A DNA stretch of 46,502 bases from JBGQOJ01 sp052119585 (GCF_052119585.1 NZ_JBGQOJ010000024.1:1-46502); one strand, 5' to 3'; positions 32,389-42,235 are shown, counted from the first letter of the stretch. Translations and numbers: made by a program. The notes: a model not told the origin generated them from the sequence alone.

Positions 32389-33555
32389 ATGAAAACGATC
32401 ACAAAGGCGACCCTTGTGGGGCTTGCCACCACTATTCTCGCTCATACGGCAACCGCTGAAGAAATCTCTGTCGGCCTTTTGCTGCCCTATTCAGGTGTCT
32501 ACGCCGCACTCGGCAATGAAATCGACGCCGGCTTTCAGTTGGGACTGGAGACATTCGGCGGTGAAACCGACGCAACCTTCAAAGTTGTTCGCGAAGACAC
32601 CGAAGTGACGCCCGGTGTTGGTCTTGGCAAAGCCCGCAAGCTGATCTTGCAGGACAAAGTCGACGTGATCGCCGGTGTCGTGTCCTCGGGTGTTCTGGCG
32701 GCGGTGCGCGACGTCGTTGACGGAGCGAAAGTGCCATTGATCGTTGCGAATGCCGGCAACGACGAAGCCACCGGCGAGTCCTGCAGCCCCTACATTATCC
32801 GCATGTCTTTTTCCAACATGCAGGTCAACCGCCCCATGGGTAGGTGGATGTTCGATCAGGGCATCAAGAAGGTCTACACGCTGGCACCCGATTATGCCGC
32901 TGGTCATCAGATGATCGACGCCTTTGCAGCATCTTACACGGCTTCTGGTGGCGAAGTTGTCGGCCAAGCCTACACTCCGTTCCAGAAAACCGAAGATTTC
33001 GGTCCCTTCCTTGCCGAGGCAAAGGCCAGTGGTGCCGATGCCGTCTATGTCTTCTATGCTGGGGGCGAAGCGATTTCGTTCGTCAAGCAGTATGACAGTT
33101 TTGGCCTGAAGGCCGATCTGCCGCTTTTTGGCTCCGGCTTCCTGACCTCGCCGCTCTACGTCAAGGCCGAAGGCCCCGCAGCCGAAGGGGTTATTACCGC
33201 GTTGCACTATGTGCCGACGCTTGACAATGCCCCCAACGCCGCCTTCGTCACGGCGTTCGAGGCTGCCAATGGCCACTTGCCGTCCGAATTCGCAGTGCAG
33301 GGCTACGACTCTGCCCGCGCCCTGATCGAGGCGGTGAAGTCTGGCGCAACCGATGCCGAAACAATCGCAGCCGCATTGCCGAAGGTCACATTCGACGGCC
33401 CGCGCGGTGCCCTGTCTATCGACGCGGCAACCAACAACGTGGTTCAACCGATCTACGTCTATGAGACTGTCGCAGGTGACAACGGTCTGACCCAGAAGGT
33501 TCTTGCAACGCTGCCAGCCGAAGCTGATCCGGCAAACGGCTGTGTGATGAAATAA
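32389..33555 (+). CDS. ABC transporter periplasmic binding protein, branched-chain amino-acid type (first system)
   Basis: The 388-residue protein has a signal peptide (KATLVGLATTILAHTATAEE) and the type I periplasmic binding fold of LivJ-like proteins (SVGLLLPYSGVYAALGNEID, later YGYDSARALIEAV-type hinge QGYDSARALIEAV). Proteins of this class in aromatic gene clusters commonly bind benzoate-like acids, and since it follows benABCD directly, benzoate or a close analogue is the likely ligand; this is an inference. A stem-loop follows it, then the two permease and two ATPase genes. Confidence 0.88.
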   Translation: MKTITKATLVGLATTILAHTATAEEISVGLLLPYSGVYAALGNEIDAGFQLGLETFGGETDATFKVVREDTEVTPGVGLGKARKLILQDKVDVIAGVVSSGVLAAVRDVVDGAKVPLIVANAGNDEATGESCSPYIIRMSFSNMQVNRPMGRWMFDQGIKKVYTLAPDYAAGHQMIDAFAASYTASGGEVVGQAYTPFQKTEDFGPFLAEAKASGADAVYVFYAGGEAISFVKQYDSFGLKADLPLFGSGFLTSPLYVKAEGPAAEGVITALHYVPTLDNAPNAAFVTAFEAANGHLPSEFAVQGYDSARALIEAVKSGATDAETIAAALPKVTFDGPRGALSIDAATNNVVQPIYVYETVAGDNGLTQKVLATLPAEADPANGCVMK

Positions 33556-33562
33556 GCCAAAC

Positions 33563-33592
33563 GCAGCCGCGCCCGAACATGGGCGGGGCTGC
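33563..33592 (+). repeat. Hairpin between binding-protein and permease genes (first system)
   Basis: GCAGCCGCGCCC (33563-33574) pairs with GGGCGGGGCTGC (33581-33592) at 11 of 12 positions around GAACAT. It has no T-run. Such structures after a binding-protein gene usually protect the upstream mRNA so that the binding protein is made in excess over the membrane parts. Confidence 0.6.
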
Positions 33593-33620
33593 ATCCCTAT
33601 CTCGAACGGAGGAGGTTCAG

Positions 33621-34490
33621 ATGACTACGGATGTCGGTTTTTGGGTGCTTCAGGCGCTTAACGCGTTGCAACTTTCGATGCTGCTGTTCCTGCTTTCGGT
33701 CGGGTTGACCGTGATTTTCGGGTTGATGCATTTCGTCAACCTCGCGCATGGGGCGCTTTACGCCCTTGGTGCGTATTTTGCAGCCAGCGCCTCTGCAATC
33801 GGCGGGTTCTGGTTCGGGCTGCTGGTGGCACCGATCGCCGTCGCCGCCGTTGGGGTGGTTCTTTATGGCGGGTTGATCCAGCGGATGCGAAAATCCGGGC
33901 CCATGGCGCAGGTGCTGGTGACCTTCGGTCTGATTTTCGCATTGTTTGATCTGACCCGTATCGTCTGGGGCGATATCGCCCTTGCGGCAGAAGTGCCGCA
34001 GATCCTGTCGGGTCAATCAGCTCTTCTTGGCGTTGCTTACCCCACATATCGACTGTTCATCATCTGTCTTGGGGGGGTGGTTCTTGCCATACTCGCCTTT
34101 GTTCTCGGCCGCACCCAGATCGGGGCGATGATCCGCGCGGGCGTGGACAACGACGCAATGGCAGCCTGTCTTGGTATAAATGTCGAGAGGATGTTCTTTG
34201 TCGTGTTTTGCGTCGGTTGCGCTTTGGCGGGTCTTGCCGGCGCGGTCGCTGCACCGCTCTTGTCGGTATCGCCGGGAATGGGTCTGCAAATCCTGATCCC
34301 GACACTGATTGTCATCGTGATCGGCGGTCTTGGAAGCCTCAAAGGCGCGATTGCCGGCTCGTTGATTTACGGCTTTGTGCAAACCTTTGGCGCGGTTCTG
34401 TTCCCGCAAGTCTCCTCTGTCCTCATCTATGCCTTGCTTGCTGCGGTCCTTGTGATCAAGCCGGCGGGCCTTTTCCCCGCGAAAGGATGA
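33621..34490 (+). CDS. ABC transporter permease, LivH type (first system)
   Basis: The 289-residue inner-membrane protein has about eight hydrophobic segments and the LivH signature VIFGLMHFVNLAHGALYALG near the N-terminus, plus the C-terminal GGLGSLKGAIAGSLIYG coupling region. It would form a heterodimeric channel with the LivM-type protein that starts 4 bp downstream. ATG 33621 is preceded by GGAGGAGG. Its place in the ben operon suggests aromatic acid uptake. Confidence 0.9.
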   Translation: MTTDVGFWVLQALNALQLSMLLFLLSVGLTVIFGLMHFVNLAHGALYALGAYFAASASAIGGFWFGLLVAPIAVAAVGVVLYGGLIQRMRKSGPMAQVLVTFGLIFALFDLTRIVWGDIALAAEVPQILSGQSALLGVAYPTYRLFIICLGGVVLAILAFVLGRTQIGAMIRAGVDNDAMAACLGINVERMFFVVFCVGCALAGLAGAVAAPLLSVSPGMGLQILIPTLIVIVIGGLGSLKGAIAGSLIYGFVQTFGAVLFPQVSSVLIYALLAAVLVIKPAGLFPAKG

Positions 34491-34494
34491 CCTG

Positions 34495-35487
34495 ATGTTC
34501 CGTCATACTCCGCTGCGTTATGCAACACTTTCCATTCTGACGGCCGTCCTTGTGATCCGCGCCTTCACCGCCAGTTATTTCGGGTTGGAAATCCTGACAG
34601 AGATCATCATCCTTGCGATGTTGGTTCTAGCCCTTGATTTGGTCGCGGGCTTTGGTGGGATGGTCTCACTTTGCCACGGTGCGTTGATGGGCCTCGGGGC
34701 CTATGCTTATGCCCTTCTGGCGGCTAAAACGGGGCTTAGCCCACCTCTTGCCATGGCGGCGGCAGTGGCTGTCGGCGGTGGCGCTGCCTGGGTGATCGGG
34801 GCAGTCTGCGCCCGTTCGCACGGCATCTATTTCATCATGGCCACGCTGGCTTTTGGGCAGATGGCCTATTCGTTTGTATTTGAGGCACCAATCTTTGGCG
34901 GCAGCGATGGGTTCGCAGGCATTCCAAGGCTTGATCTTTCGATGGTGGGCATAGATCTGGGCGACAGCACGACCTTCGTTCTGTTCTGCGGCGCGCTTCT
35001 GGCGCTGTGCTACATGCTTGTCGTTGTTGTGCTTCAGTCGGGACTTGGCCGCAGTCTGACGGGGGTCATGCACAACGAGCAGCGTATGCGCGCGCTTGGT
35101 CTGAACGTCTGGCGGGTCAAGGCCGATGTCTTTGGTCTGTCCGGTATGATCGCGGGTCTGGCCGGGGCCCTCGCGGCGCAGCACATCATGTTTGTTTCGC
35201 CCGGCCAATTGGCCTGGACGGTTTCAGGCGAGGCGCTGGTTGTCGTTATTCTGGGGGGGCTAGGAACGCTTGTCGGGCCACTTGTCGGTGCTGTGGCCTT
35301 TGTTCTGCTGAAGCACGAAGTCAGCAGCCTGACCAACTATTGGCACCTTGTCGTTGGCGTGATCCTGATCGCCGTAGTGATGAGCCGCGCCAACGGGTTG
35401 TTCGGTTTTGTCGAGAATCTGGTCGAGGCGAAACGTCAAAGGCGCATTCAGAGTGCCCTGCCAAAGGAGGTGATGAGCGATGCTTGA
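34495..35487 (+). CDS. ABC transporter permease, LivM type (first system)
   Basis: The 330-residue membrane protein has the LivM features LDLVAGFGGMVSLCHGALMG and GGLGTLVGPLVGAVAFVLL, with about ten hydrophobic segments. It overlaps the following ATPase gene by 8 bp. It is the partner of the LivH-type permease at 33621. Confidence 0.9.
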   Translation: MFRHTPLRYATLSILTAVLVIRAFTASYFGLEILTEIIILAMLVLALDLVAGFGGMVSLCHGALMGLGAYAYALLAAKTGLSPPLAMAAAVAVGGGAAWVIGAVCARSHGIYFIMATLAFGQMAYSFVFEAPIFGGSDGFAGIPRLDLSMVGIDLGDSTTFVLFCGALLALCYMLVVVVLQSGLGRSLTGVMHNEQRMRALGLNVWRVKADVFGLSGMIAGLAGALAAQHIMFVSPGQLAWTVSGEALVVVILGGLGTLVGPLVGAVAFVLLKHEVSSLTNYWHLVVGVILIAVVMSRANGLFGFVENLVEAKRQRRIQSALPKEVMSDA

Positions 35488-36215
35488 GACACGCAATCTG
35501 TCCAAGAGTTTTGGCGCAATCCACGTCACCAAAGACGTCTCTATTAAACTTGAGCGGGGCGAACGCCGTGTGATCCTTGGCCCCAACGGGGCGGGAAAAA
35601 CGACATTGTTCAACCAGTTGGTGGGCGAATTGGCGTCAGACGCCGGCAGCATCCATCTGGCGGGCGAGGATGTGACCGGCCTGAATGTGGCTGCGCGCGC
35701 CAAGCGCGGCCTTTCGCGCAGCTATCAGAAGAACACGTTGTTCGATGGTCTGACCGTCGAGGAAAATCTGGGCCTTGCCGCCGCAGTCGCAACCGGCCAC
35801 TCTACCAATATGTGGAGTGATAGTCTGGCCAAACCCGAAGTGCGAGAGATCGTCCGGGCGGTGGCAGAGCAGGTCAGGCTGATGCCCTATCTTCATGCCA
35901 GAGTCATGGATGTGTCCTACGGCGTGCGTCGCCAGCTAGAGGTGGGGGTGGCGCTGGCCACGCAACCGATGGTCATTCTGATGGACGAGCCGACGTCCGG
36001 CGTTGGCCCCGAGATGTCCAAAGGGTTTCACGACCTGCTGAACGATCTGCCACGCGACCTGACCCTGTTGATCATCGAGCATGACATGGATCTGGCCTTT
36101 GATGTGGCCGACACGATCACCGTTCTGAACTACGGCGAAGTGGTGTTCGACGGTCTGCCGGAGGCCGCGCGGGGATCTAGCCTGCTGAAGGAAATCTATC
36201 TGGGGAGCTGGGAAA

Positions 36216-36223
<8 letters not shown>
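35480..36223 (+). CDS. ABC transporter ATPase, LivG type (first system)
   Basis: The 247-residue ATPase has Walker A GPNGAGKTT, a signature region VSYGVRRQLEVGVAL, Walker B VILMDEPTSGV and the switch His in IIEHDMDL. The LivG-like insertion RSYQKNTLFDGLTVEENL is present. ATG 35480 overlaps the permease stop, and its own end overlaps the LivF-type gene by 8 bp, so the complex is made in balanced amounts. The signature reads SYG rather than SGG, common in LivG proteins. Confidence 0.92.
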
Positions 36224-36914
<691 letters not shown>

Positions 36915-36923
36915 TATGCCTGA

Positions 36924-37466
36924 TCACTTCAGGGGATAATGGGCAAGCTTTTCGTGAATTGCACCGTCGGGGTGCAGGATTGAGCGGTAAAGCGAAAAGC
37001 CCTCGACGGTGATCGGCTCCAATCGGAAACGCGCATGGTGCAGCAAGAAAATCCGCAACCGTTCCAGATCGGCCTGCGGCATCCGGCGCCGGAAACGGGC
37101 CAGCGTCACATGGGGACGAAACCGTTCCCTTGCAAGTTGTAGCCCGGCGTCGCGTATCGCGCCACGGATCTTGTGGTGCAGACGTTCAAGCGCAGTATTC
37201 TTTGCCACGTCGACAAACAGCACCTTTGGGTAAGGATCTCCAAAGGTGTCCAGACCTGCAAGCTCCAATTCCAACGTCGGGGCGTTCACCTCTCGCATTG
37301 CGTCGTGAATGTCTTCGATCATTCGTTCTGGCTGTTCGCCCAGAAAGGCCAGCGTCAGATGGAAATTGTCTGCTTGTGTCTGGCAATCAAGGGGCAGGGT
37401 TTCCTGTAGATCGACCAGCGCATCGGTGACGGGATCGGGCAAGTCTATGGCAAGGAAGGCACGCAT
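36924..37466 (-). CDS. thpR: RNA 2',3'-cyclic phosphodiesterase
   Basis: The 180-residue protein belongs to the 2H phosphoesterases (LigT/ThpR), which open 2',3'-cyclic phosphates on RNA. Both HxTx catalytic motifs are seen: HLTLAFLG near residue 41 and HVTLARF in the second half. ATG 37466 follows GGGTGGAAAG; an alternative TTG five codons upstream is unlikely. It lies 23 bp downstream of the LysR gene on the same strand and may be read through from it, but a link to aromatic degradation is not expected. Confidence 0.85.
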   Translation of the reverse strand: MRAFLAIDLPDPVTDALVDLQETLPLDCQTQADNFHLTLAFLGEQPERMIEDIHDAMREVNAPTLELELAGLDTFGDPYPKVLFVDVAKNTALERLHHKIRGAIRDAGLQLARERFRPHVTLARFRRRMPQADLERLRIFLLHHARFRLEPITVEGFSLYRSILHPDGAIHEKLAHYPLK

Positions 37467-37489
37467 CTTTCCACCCTTCAAAGTCGACC

Positions 37490-38386
37490 CTAAATCGTCT
37501 TTCTCGCAACCGTTTGGGCGATCTGAACGAAGTTGCGGACATGCACGCCCTGTTCGTCCAGACGGTAGTTCAGTGAAAGTTCGGTATTGGCCAGCGGCGG
37601 CGATATTTTGAGGAACCGCACGCCATTGCGATGTGCCGATCCGACCGAGGCAGGCACGATGCAGACGCCCTCGCCGATCGCCACAAGGCTGAGAGCGGTT
37701 TGCAGGTCCATGGTGAAAACACGGTTGCGGATCGTCAGACCCTGATCCTTGCAGCTGTCCAGCACGAAGTCGGCAAAGCTTGGGCGCGGATATTCGGGGT
37801 AGAGGATGAAATTCTGCTCCATCAATTCCGCCAGATTGACGGCCCCCCGCGAAGTGGTCTCCAAGGTGTCCGGCGCGGCGAGCGATAGCGGCTCTTCGCC
37901 CAGCTTGCGTGTCACGAATTCACTGTCTTTCAGCGCCGGGCGCGCAAAGGCCACGTCAATCTCGCGCGAGACCAAGGCGCGATGCAGTTGCGCATTGTTC
38001 ATCGGAATGAGGCTAAGCGACATGTCCTTGTAATTGGCGCGGAACGATTTGATGATGTTTGGCAGGATCCCGAAGGTGGATGACCCGACAAACCCGATCC
38101 GAAGGCGACCCTCTGCGCCCTGACCAAGACGTTTGACTTCCAGCTTGGTGTCCTCGAAATCGCGCAGGATGGTCTTGCCGCGCTCCAGCAATCTGGACCC
38201 GGCCTGTGTCAGGGTGATCGCATTGCGCCCGCGATTGAACAGCAAGGCGCCAAGCTCTTCCTCGATTTGTTTGATCTGACGGGACAAGGGCGGTTGCGCC
38301 ATGTCCAGTCGTTCGGCCGCGCGACCGAAATGCAGTTCTTCGGCCACGGCTATAAAGTACGTCAACTGCTTGAAGTTCACAAACAC
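37490..38386 (-). CDS. LysR-type regulator, BenM/CatM-like
   Basis: The 298-residue protein has an N-terminal winged HTH (LTYFIAVAEELHFGRAAERL then DMAQPPLSRQIKQIEEELGA) and a LysR substrate-binding domain (LRIGFVGSSTFGILPNIIKS, REIDVAFARP). The HTH segment is very like those of BenM, CatM and CatR, which respond to muconate and benzoate. It stands between the two catabolic operons, next to catA, so it probably controls ben and cat genes. Start is GTG at 38386 or GTG at 38380; both have GGAG or GGGGGA at fair spacing. A terminator separates it from catA upstream. Confidence 0.85.
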   Translation of the reverse strand: MFVNFKQLTYFIAVAEELHFGRAAERLDMAQPPLSRQIKQIEEELGALLFNRGRNAITLTQAGSRLLERGKTILRDFEDTKLEVKRLGQGAEGRLRIGFVGSSTFGILPNIIKSFRANYKDMSLSLIPMNNAQLHRALVSREIDVAFARPALKDSEFVTRKLGEEPLSLAAPDTLETTSRGAVNLAELMEQNFILYPEYPRPSFADFVLDSCKDQGLTIRNRVFTMDLQTALSLVAIGEGVCIVPASVGSAHRNGVRFLKISPPLANTELSLNYRLDEQGVHVRNFVQIAQTVARKTI

Positions 38387-38432
38387 ATCCCCCGCTCCTG
38401 CGTCAGCATAGCCCGTTCAGGGCGTGTTATGC

Positions 38433-38461
38433 AAAAAAATACCCCCGCCTTAGCGGGGGTA
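38433..38461 (-). terminator. Terminator of catA
   Basis: TACCCCCGC (38440-38448) and GCGGGGGTA (38453-38461) form a perfect 9-bp stem with a 4-nt loop, followed on the minus strand by seven T. It lies between the catA stop and the LysR start, so catA is a separate transcript. Confidence 0.92.
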
Positions 38462-38481
38462 CTGATCAGGAGATATTGGAG

Positions 38482-39357
38482 TTACTCGGCGGCGACTGCT
38501 TTGCTTGCCGACTCTGCCTTCAGAACAAAGTCGAATTTGACGTGCAGATCGGTGTCGAGATCGGGACCGGCCTTGTTGAAGTCGGCCACAAGGCTGTCCT
38601 TGACCGCAAAAACCGAGTCATTGTCGAGGTAGGCGCTGCTCGAGTCGTAAATCTGGCTGACCAAAGTGCGAAAGCCGTCCCTGGAGACGATGAAGTGCAT
38701 GTGGCCGGGGCGCATCGGATGGTGACCCATGTACCGCAACAGCTCGCCTGCGGTCTCGTTGTCCGGGATCGGATAGGGCACCGGGCGGACAGCGCGGAAG
38801 GCATAGTGGCCATTTTCGTCAGTCACGAAACGACCACGCAGGTTGAAATCAGCCTGATTGTGATCGTGGTTCTCGTAGAGACCGTTAGGGGCATCCTCCC
38901 AGACATCCAGCGTCACGCCTTCGATCGGCGCACCGGAGGCGTCGCGCACATAACCTTCGAAGTAAACTGTTTCCTCGTTGTCGAAATGGGTCTGGACGGT
39001 CGAGGCCCCCTTTGGCAGAACGGGTGGGTTTTCACGGTAGAATGGCCCCAGAACCGTGCCTTCGCTCTCGCTGCCTTCGACCGGGTTTGACAGCATGTCG
39101 CACAAAACTTCGACACCCAGAATATCGCCCAGCAGGATGAATTCCTGACGCTTGTCGTCGCAAATCGCGCCAGCGCGGGCAAGGAACATGCAGGCGTCGA
39201 TGAATTCGCTGTGCTGCAGATTAACGTCTTTGCAAAACCCATGCAGGTGACGCAGCAGCGCCGTCATGATCTCGCGCTGGCGCCCGGAGATGTCTCCGTT
39301 CTCGCCAAGCGACGCGATTACCACATCGGTGACATTCTCGATTGTTACATTGCTCAT
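38482..39357 (-). CDS. catA: Catechol 1,2-dioxygenase (intradiol ring cleavage)
   Basis: CatA cleaves catechol with O2 between the two hydroxyls to cis,cis-muconate, using non-haem Fe(III). The 291-residue protein has an N-terminal helical dimer-lipid domain and a C-terminal beta sandwich; GTVLGPFYREN opens the catalytic part, and the iron ligands are Tyr in GLYEN, Tyr in PVPYPIPD and the two His of RPGHMHF. The N-terminal stretch ICDDKRQEFILLGDILG is also common in hydroxyquinol 1,2-dioxygenases, so that activity is a real alternative; the ben and catB context favours catechol. GAGGAGGAGG precedes ATG 39357. It is divergent from the second operon. Confidence 0.85.
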   Translation of the reverse strand: MSNVTIENVTDVVIASLGENGDISGRQREIMTALLRHLHGFCKDVNLQHSEFIDACMFLARAGAICDDKRQEFILLGDILGVEVLCDMLSNPVEGSESEGTVLGPFYRENPPVLPKGASTVQTHFDNEETVYFEGYVRDASGAPIEGVTLDVWEDAPNGLYENHDHNQADFNLRGRFVTDENGHYAFRAVRPVPYPIPDNETAGELLRYMGHHPMRPGHMHFIVSRDGFRTLVSQIYDSSSAYLDNDSVFAVKDSLVADFNKAGPDLDTDLHVKFDFVLKAESASKAVAAE

Positions 39358-39474
39358 CGTGTTTCCTCCTCCTCAAGGATCTGGGTGTCGTGTGGACGAT
39401 CACCGGAACAAAACCGGCGGGCCCGAATGTTGGCGATACTTCCCCAAGCCGATGCCCAGACCAATGCCCGCCAC

Positions 39475-39551
39475 GGTATCGGCCAATACCAATTTCGCCA
39501 ATCCTCTGCGGGGCAGCTGCAGATGGCCGTCATGGGTATTGATGGATACCC
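39475..39551. promoter_or_regulatory. Two matching dyads GGTAT-N6-ATACC in the catA divergent promoter region
   Basis: Exact dyads occur at 39475-39490 (GGTAT-CGGCCA-ATACC) and 39534-39551 (GGGTAT-TGATGG-ATACCC), centres 60 bp apart, in the 264 bp between catA and the SCP2-like gene. The equal spacing of arms and near six-turn distance suggest paired binding of one dimeric regulator. The base content resembles the ATAC/GTAT halves of BenM-type sites but in the opposite order, so another regulator family is possible. Confidence 0.6.
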
Positions 39552-39621
39552 GCAGCGACATTGCTATGGCCCCACCTGCTGGCACAGGGTTGGTCAACAA
39601 CTGCGCTGATAGGAGCCCCCC

Positions 39622-40002
39622 ATGCTAAGCACGCTGCACGATATGCAGACCCGGCTGAACGCTACGCCGCATCTGACCCGTCTGGGACGGCTGTTCTCGC
39701 AGACAATCCTGTTGCGTGTCGGAGACGACGAATTCTATCTGACGTTCGAGAAGGGGCTGTTGACCACTGTGCAACCGGGACCAAGCCGCAAGACGCCATG
39801 GCGTTTTGCGCTGATCACCGATGCCGGTGCCCTTGCCCGGTTCTGGGAGCCGGTTCCCGCCCCCGGATTTCACGACATCTTCGGATTGGTGAAAATTGGT
39901 CGCGGGCGTGTCGATGGCGACATTCTGTGCTTGGTCCAGAACCTCAGGTTTTTCAAGGAATTCATGGCGCTTGGCCGCCCGCAACGCGAGGTCGCAGCAT
40001 GA
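39622..40002 (+). CDS. Small SCP2-like protein of unknown function
   Basis: The 126-residue product has no signal or membrane segment. The part TRLGRLFSQTILLRVGDDEF followed by YLTFEKGLLTTVQPG and ending LVKIGRGRVDGDILCLVQNL resembles sterol-carrier-protein-2-like domains, which bind small hydrophobic ligands, but the match is weak and from memory. It begins the second catabolic operon, divergent from catA, and overlaps the hydrolase gene by 4 bp, so the two probably act together. It stands where a muconolactone isomerase could be expected, but it does not look like CatC. Confidence 0.6.
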   Translation: MLSTLHDMQTRLNATPHLTRLGRLFSQTILLRVGDDEFYLTFEKGLLTTVQPGPSRKTPWRFALITDAGALARFWEPVPAPGFHDIFGLVKIGRGRVDGDILCLVQNLRFFKEFMALGRPQREVAA

Positions 40003-40856
40003 GCATTGAACCTATAACCGGCCGCTATGTCACTGTTACCATCGGGGGCGTTCCGCAGCGCATCTATTTCGAGGAGGCCGGACAGGGCCGTCCGGTATTG
40101 TGTCTGCATACCGCAGGTGCCGATACGCGACAGTGGCGTCACCTGATGAACGATGCTGACGTTACTGCGGGCAATCGCATGATTGCCTTCGACATGCCGT
40201 GGCACGGAAAATCTCTGCCGCCCGAGGGGTTCGAGACACAGGAATATCTGCTGACCACCGAGGCTTATATCGAGACCATTATCGCCGTGATCGACGGCCT
40301 CGGGCTTGACCGCCCTGTGCTGGCCGGTTGCTCGATGGGCGGGCGGATCGCGTTGCAGTTGGCCGCTTTGCACAGCCATAAATTCGCAGGATTTATCGCG
40401 ATCGAGGCAAGTGATTTTCAACCGGCTTGGTATGATATCGACTGGTTCCACCGCCCCGACGGGCACGGTGGCGAAATGGGTGCGGCGTTGGTTTCTGCCA
40501 ATATCTCGCCATATGCGCCTCAGGCAGAGCGCTGGAACACCCTTTGGATGTTCATGCAATCTGGACCGGGCGTGTTCCGTGGCGATCTGAGCTTTTACAC
40601 ACGCGACGATAGCTTGATCGGACGATTGGCCCAAATCGACACCACCAGGACACCCGTGCACCTGATCGTCGGGGCCTATGATCTGACCTGTACGCCCGAG
40701 GACGCCAGGCGCACCGCCGACGCCATTTCCGGCGCGACGCTATCGGTGATGGACGAACTGGGGCATTTCCCGATGTCCGAACACCCCGAAGGGTTCCGCC
40801 CGTATTTCATTGACGCACTAAAAAAGATGCCCGCAGCCAAGCAGGCAACAAGCTGA
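39999..40856 (+). CDS. Alpha/beta hydrolase, possibly acting on a lactone or ring-cleavage product
   Basis: The 285-residue enzyme shows the full hydrolase set: oxyanion region CLHTAGADTRQWRHLM, nucleophile Ser 112 in GCSMGG, acid Asp in VGAYDLTCTP and His in ELGHFPMSEHP. Related enzymes include 3-oxoadipate enol-lactonase (PcaD/CatD) and C-C bond hydrolases of meta-cleavage paths. With catA and catB nearby, an enol-lactonase role is the simplest reading, but the sequence does not prove it. ATG 39999 overlaps the upstream stop. A binding-protein gene follows after 40 bp. Confidence 0.8.
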   Translation: MSIEPITGRYVTVTIGGVPQRIYFEEAGQGRPVLCLHTAGADTRQWRHLMNDADVTAGNRMIAFDMPWHGKSLPPEGFETQEYLLTTEAYIETIIAVIDGLGLDRPVLAGCSMGGRIALQLAALHSHKFAGFIAIEASDFQPAWYDIDWFHRPDGHGGEMGAALVSANISPYAPQAERWNTLWMFMQSGPGVFRGDLSFYTRDDSLIGRLAQIDTTRTPVHLIVGAYDLTCTPEDARRTADAISGATLSVMDELGHFPMSEHPEGFRPYFIDALKKMPAAKQATS

Positions 40857-40896
40857 TTCAACAGCCCGTTTCCGGGGCAGGGGAGGAGAACCCAAT

Positions 40897-42192
40897 ATGA
40901 CCACGAACAGCCCGATCAACCAAGGATTCGCCCAATTGAACCGCCGTTCTTTCGGTCAGGGTGTTTTCGCCCTTGGTGCGGCGGCAAGTTTGCCATTCAA
41001 GGCACATGCGCAGGACAGAACTATCCGTATCGGCTTTGTCACGCCCCAAACCGGCCCGCTGGCCGTATTTGCGGAATCCGACGCCTTTGTGTTGGACCAG
41101 TTCCGTCAGGGGCTTGCCGATGGTCTTCAGATCAATGGTGAAACATGGACCGTCGAGATCATCGTAAAAGACAGCCAATCCAGTTCTAACCGCGCAGCAA
41201 GCGTCGCGCAGGAACTGATCTTTGACGATGAAGTGCATCTTTTGCTTGCCACATCGACACCCGATACGACCAATCCGGTAGCCGATCAGGCAGAGCTGAA
41301 CGGCGTGCCCTGCATCACCAACGACACCCCCTGGCAGCCGCATTTCTTCGGCCGCGGTGGCGATCCGAAGGTCGGGTTTGAATGGACCTATCACTTTTTC
41401 TGGGGATTGGAGGACGTGATTTCGACCTTCACCGGCATCTGGGAAAAAACTGAAACCAACAAGGTGGTCGGTGCACTTTGGCCAAACGATCCAGATGGAA
41501 ACGCCTGGGGCAGCCCGGAAATCGGCTTTCCCCCCGTGGCAGAGAAAATGGGCTATTCGCTGGTTGATCCGGGCCGCTATCAGGTGCTGAGCGACGATTT
41601 CAGCACCCAGATTTCCGCCTTTAAATCTGCTGGCGTCGAAATCCTGACCGGCGTGGTTCCGCCACCCGATTTTTCCACCTTCTGGTTGCAGGCGGCTCAG
41701 CAGGATTTTCACCCAAAGGTTGTCACCTTCGGCAAGGCACTGGAATTCCCGCAGGTCATCAGCTCGCTTGGTGATCGCGGCGACGGGCTGTCGGTCGAAG
41801 TCTGGTGGTCGCCGGACCACCCGTTCTCGTCGGGCTTCACCGGTCAAAGCTCTGCCGAACTTGCCGCCGCCTACGAGGCCGCGACGGGCAACCCATGGAC
41901 CATGCCGCTGGCCTTCAAACACTCGCTGTTCGAAGTGGCGGTCGACGCCCTGCGCCGCACGCTGGACCCGACAGATGCAGCCTCGATCCGCGACGCGATT
42001 GCCGCGACAGATTACGCCTCTGTCGCCGGGCCCGTCAACTTTCAGACCGGTCCGGTTCCGAACATCTCAAAGACGCCGCTGGTCGGTGGTCAATGGCAGT
42101 TGGTGGACGGCAAGCCCAGCCTTGTTGTCGTCGAAAACGGGGATCACCCTGAAATCGCGACCACAGGCGAAATGCGCCTGATCACCTATTGA
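40897..42192 (+). CDS. ABC transporter periplasmic binding protein, Tat-exported (second system)
   Basis: The 431-residue protein begins with a twin-arginine signal (NRRSFGQGVFALGAAASLPF, likely cut after AHA), so it is exported folded. The mature part is a type I periplasmic binding fold (IRIGFVTPQTGPLAVFAESD), longer than LivJ and of the branched-chain amino-acid/amide group. Its ligand is unknown; the operon suggests an aromatic acid, a lactone or a dicarboxylic intermediate. It differs clearly from the first system's binding protein in size and export route. GGGGAGGAG precedes the start. Confidence 0.87.
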   Translation: MTTNSPINQGFAQLNRRSFGQGVFALGAAASLPFKAHAQDRTIRIGFVTPQTGPLAVFAESDAFVLDQFRQGLADGLQINGETWTVEIIVKDSQSSSNRAASVAQELIFDDEVHLLLATSTPDTTNPVADQAELNGVPCITNDTPWQPHFFGRGGDPKVGFEWTYHFFWGLEDVISTFTGIWEKTETNKVVGALWPNDPDGNAWGSPEIGFPPVAEKMGYSLVDPGRYQVLSDDFSTQISAFKSAGVEILTGVVPPPDFSTFWLQAAQQDFHPKVVTFGKALEFPQVISSLGDRGDGLSVEVWWSPDHPFSSGFTGQSSAELAAAYEAATGNPWTMPLAFKHSLFEVAVDALRRTLDPTDAASIRDAIAATDYASVAGPVNFQTGPVPNISKTPLVGGQWQLVDGKPSLVVVENGDHPEIATTGEMRLITY

Positions 42193-42201
42193 TCCTGCGG
42201 A

Positions 42202-42226
42202 CCCCGGCTGGCAGCTGCCGCCGGGG
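42202..42226 (+). repeat. Hairpin between binding-protein and ATPase genes (second system)
   Basis: CCCCGGC (42202-42208) pairs with GCCGGGG (42220-42226) around an 11-nt loop; CCGCTTTTC follows just before the next ATG (42236). It is placed like the hairpin in the first transporter operon and could stabilise the upstream mRNA or attenuate downstream genes. Confidence 0.55.
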
Positions 42227-42235
42227 CCGCTTTTC

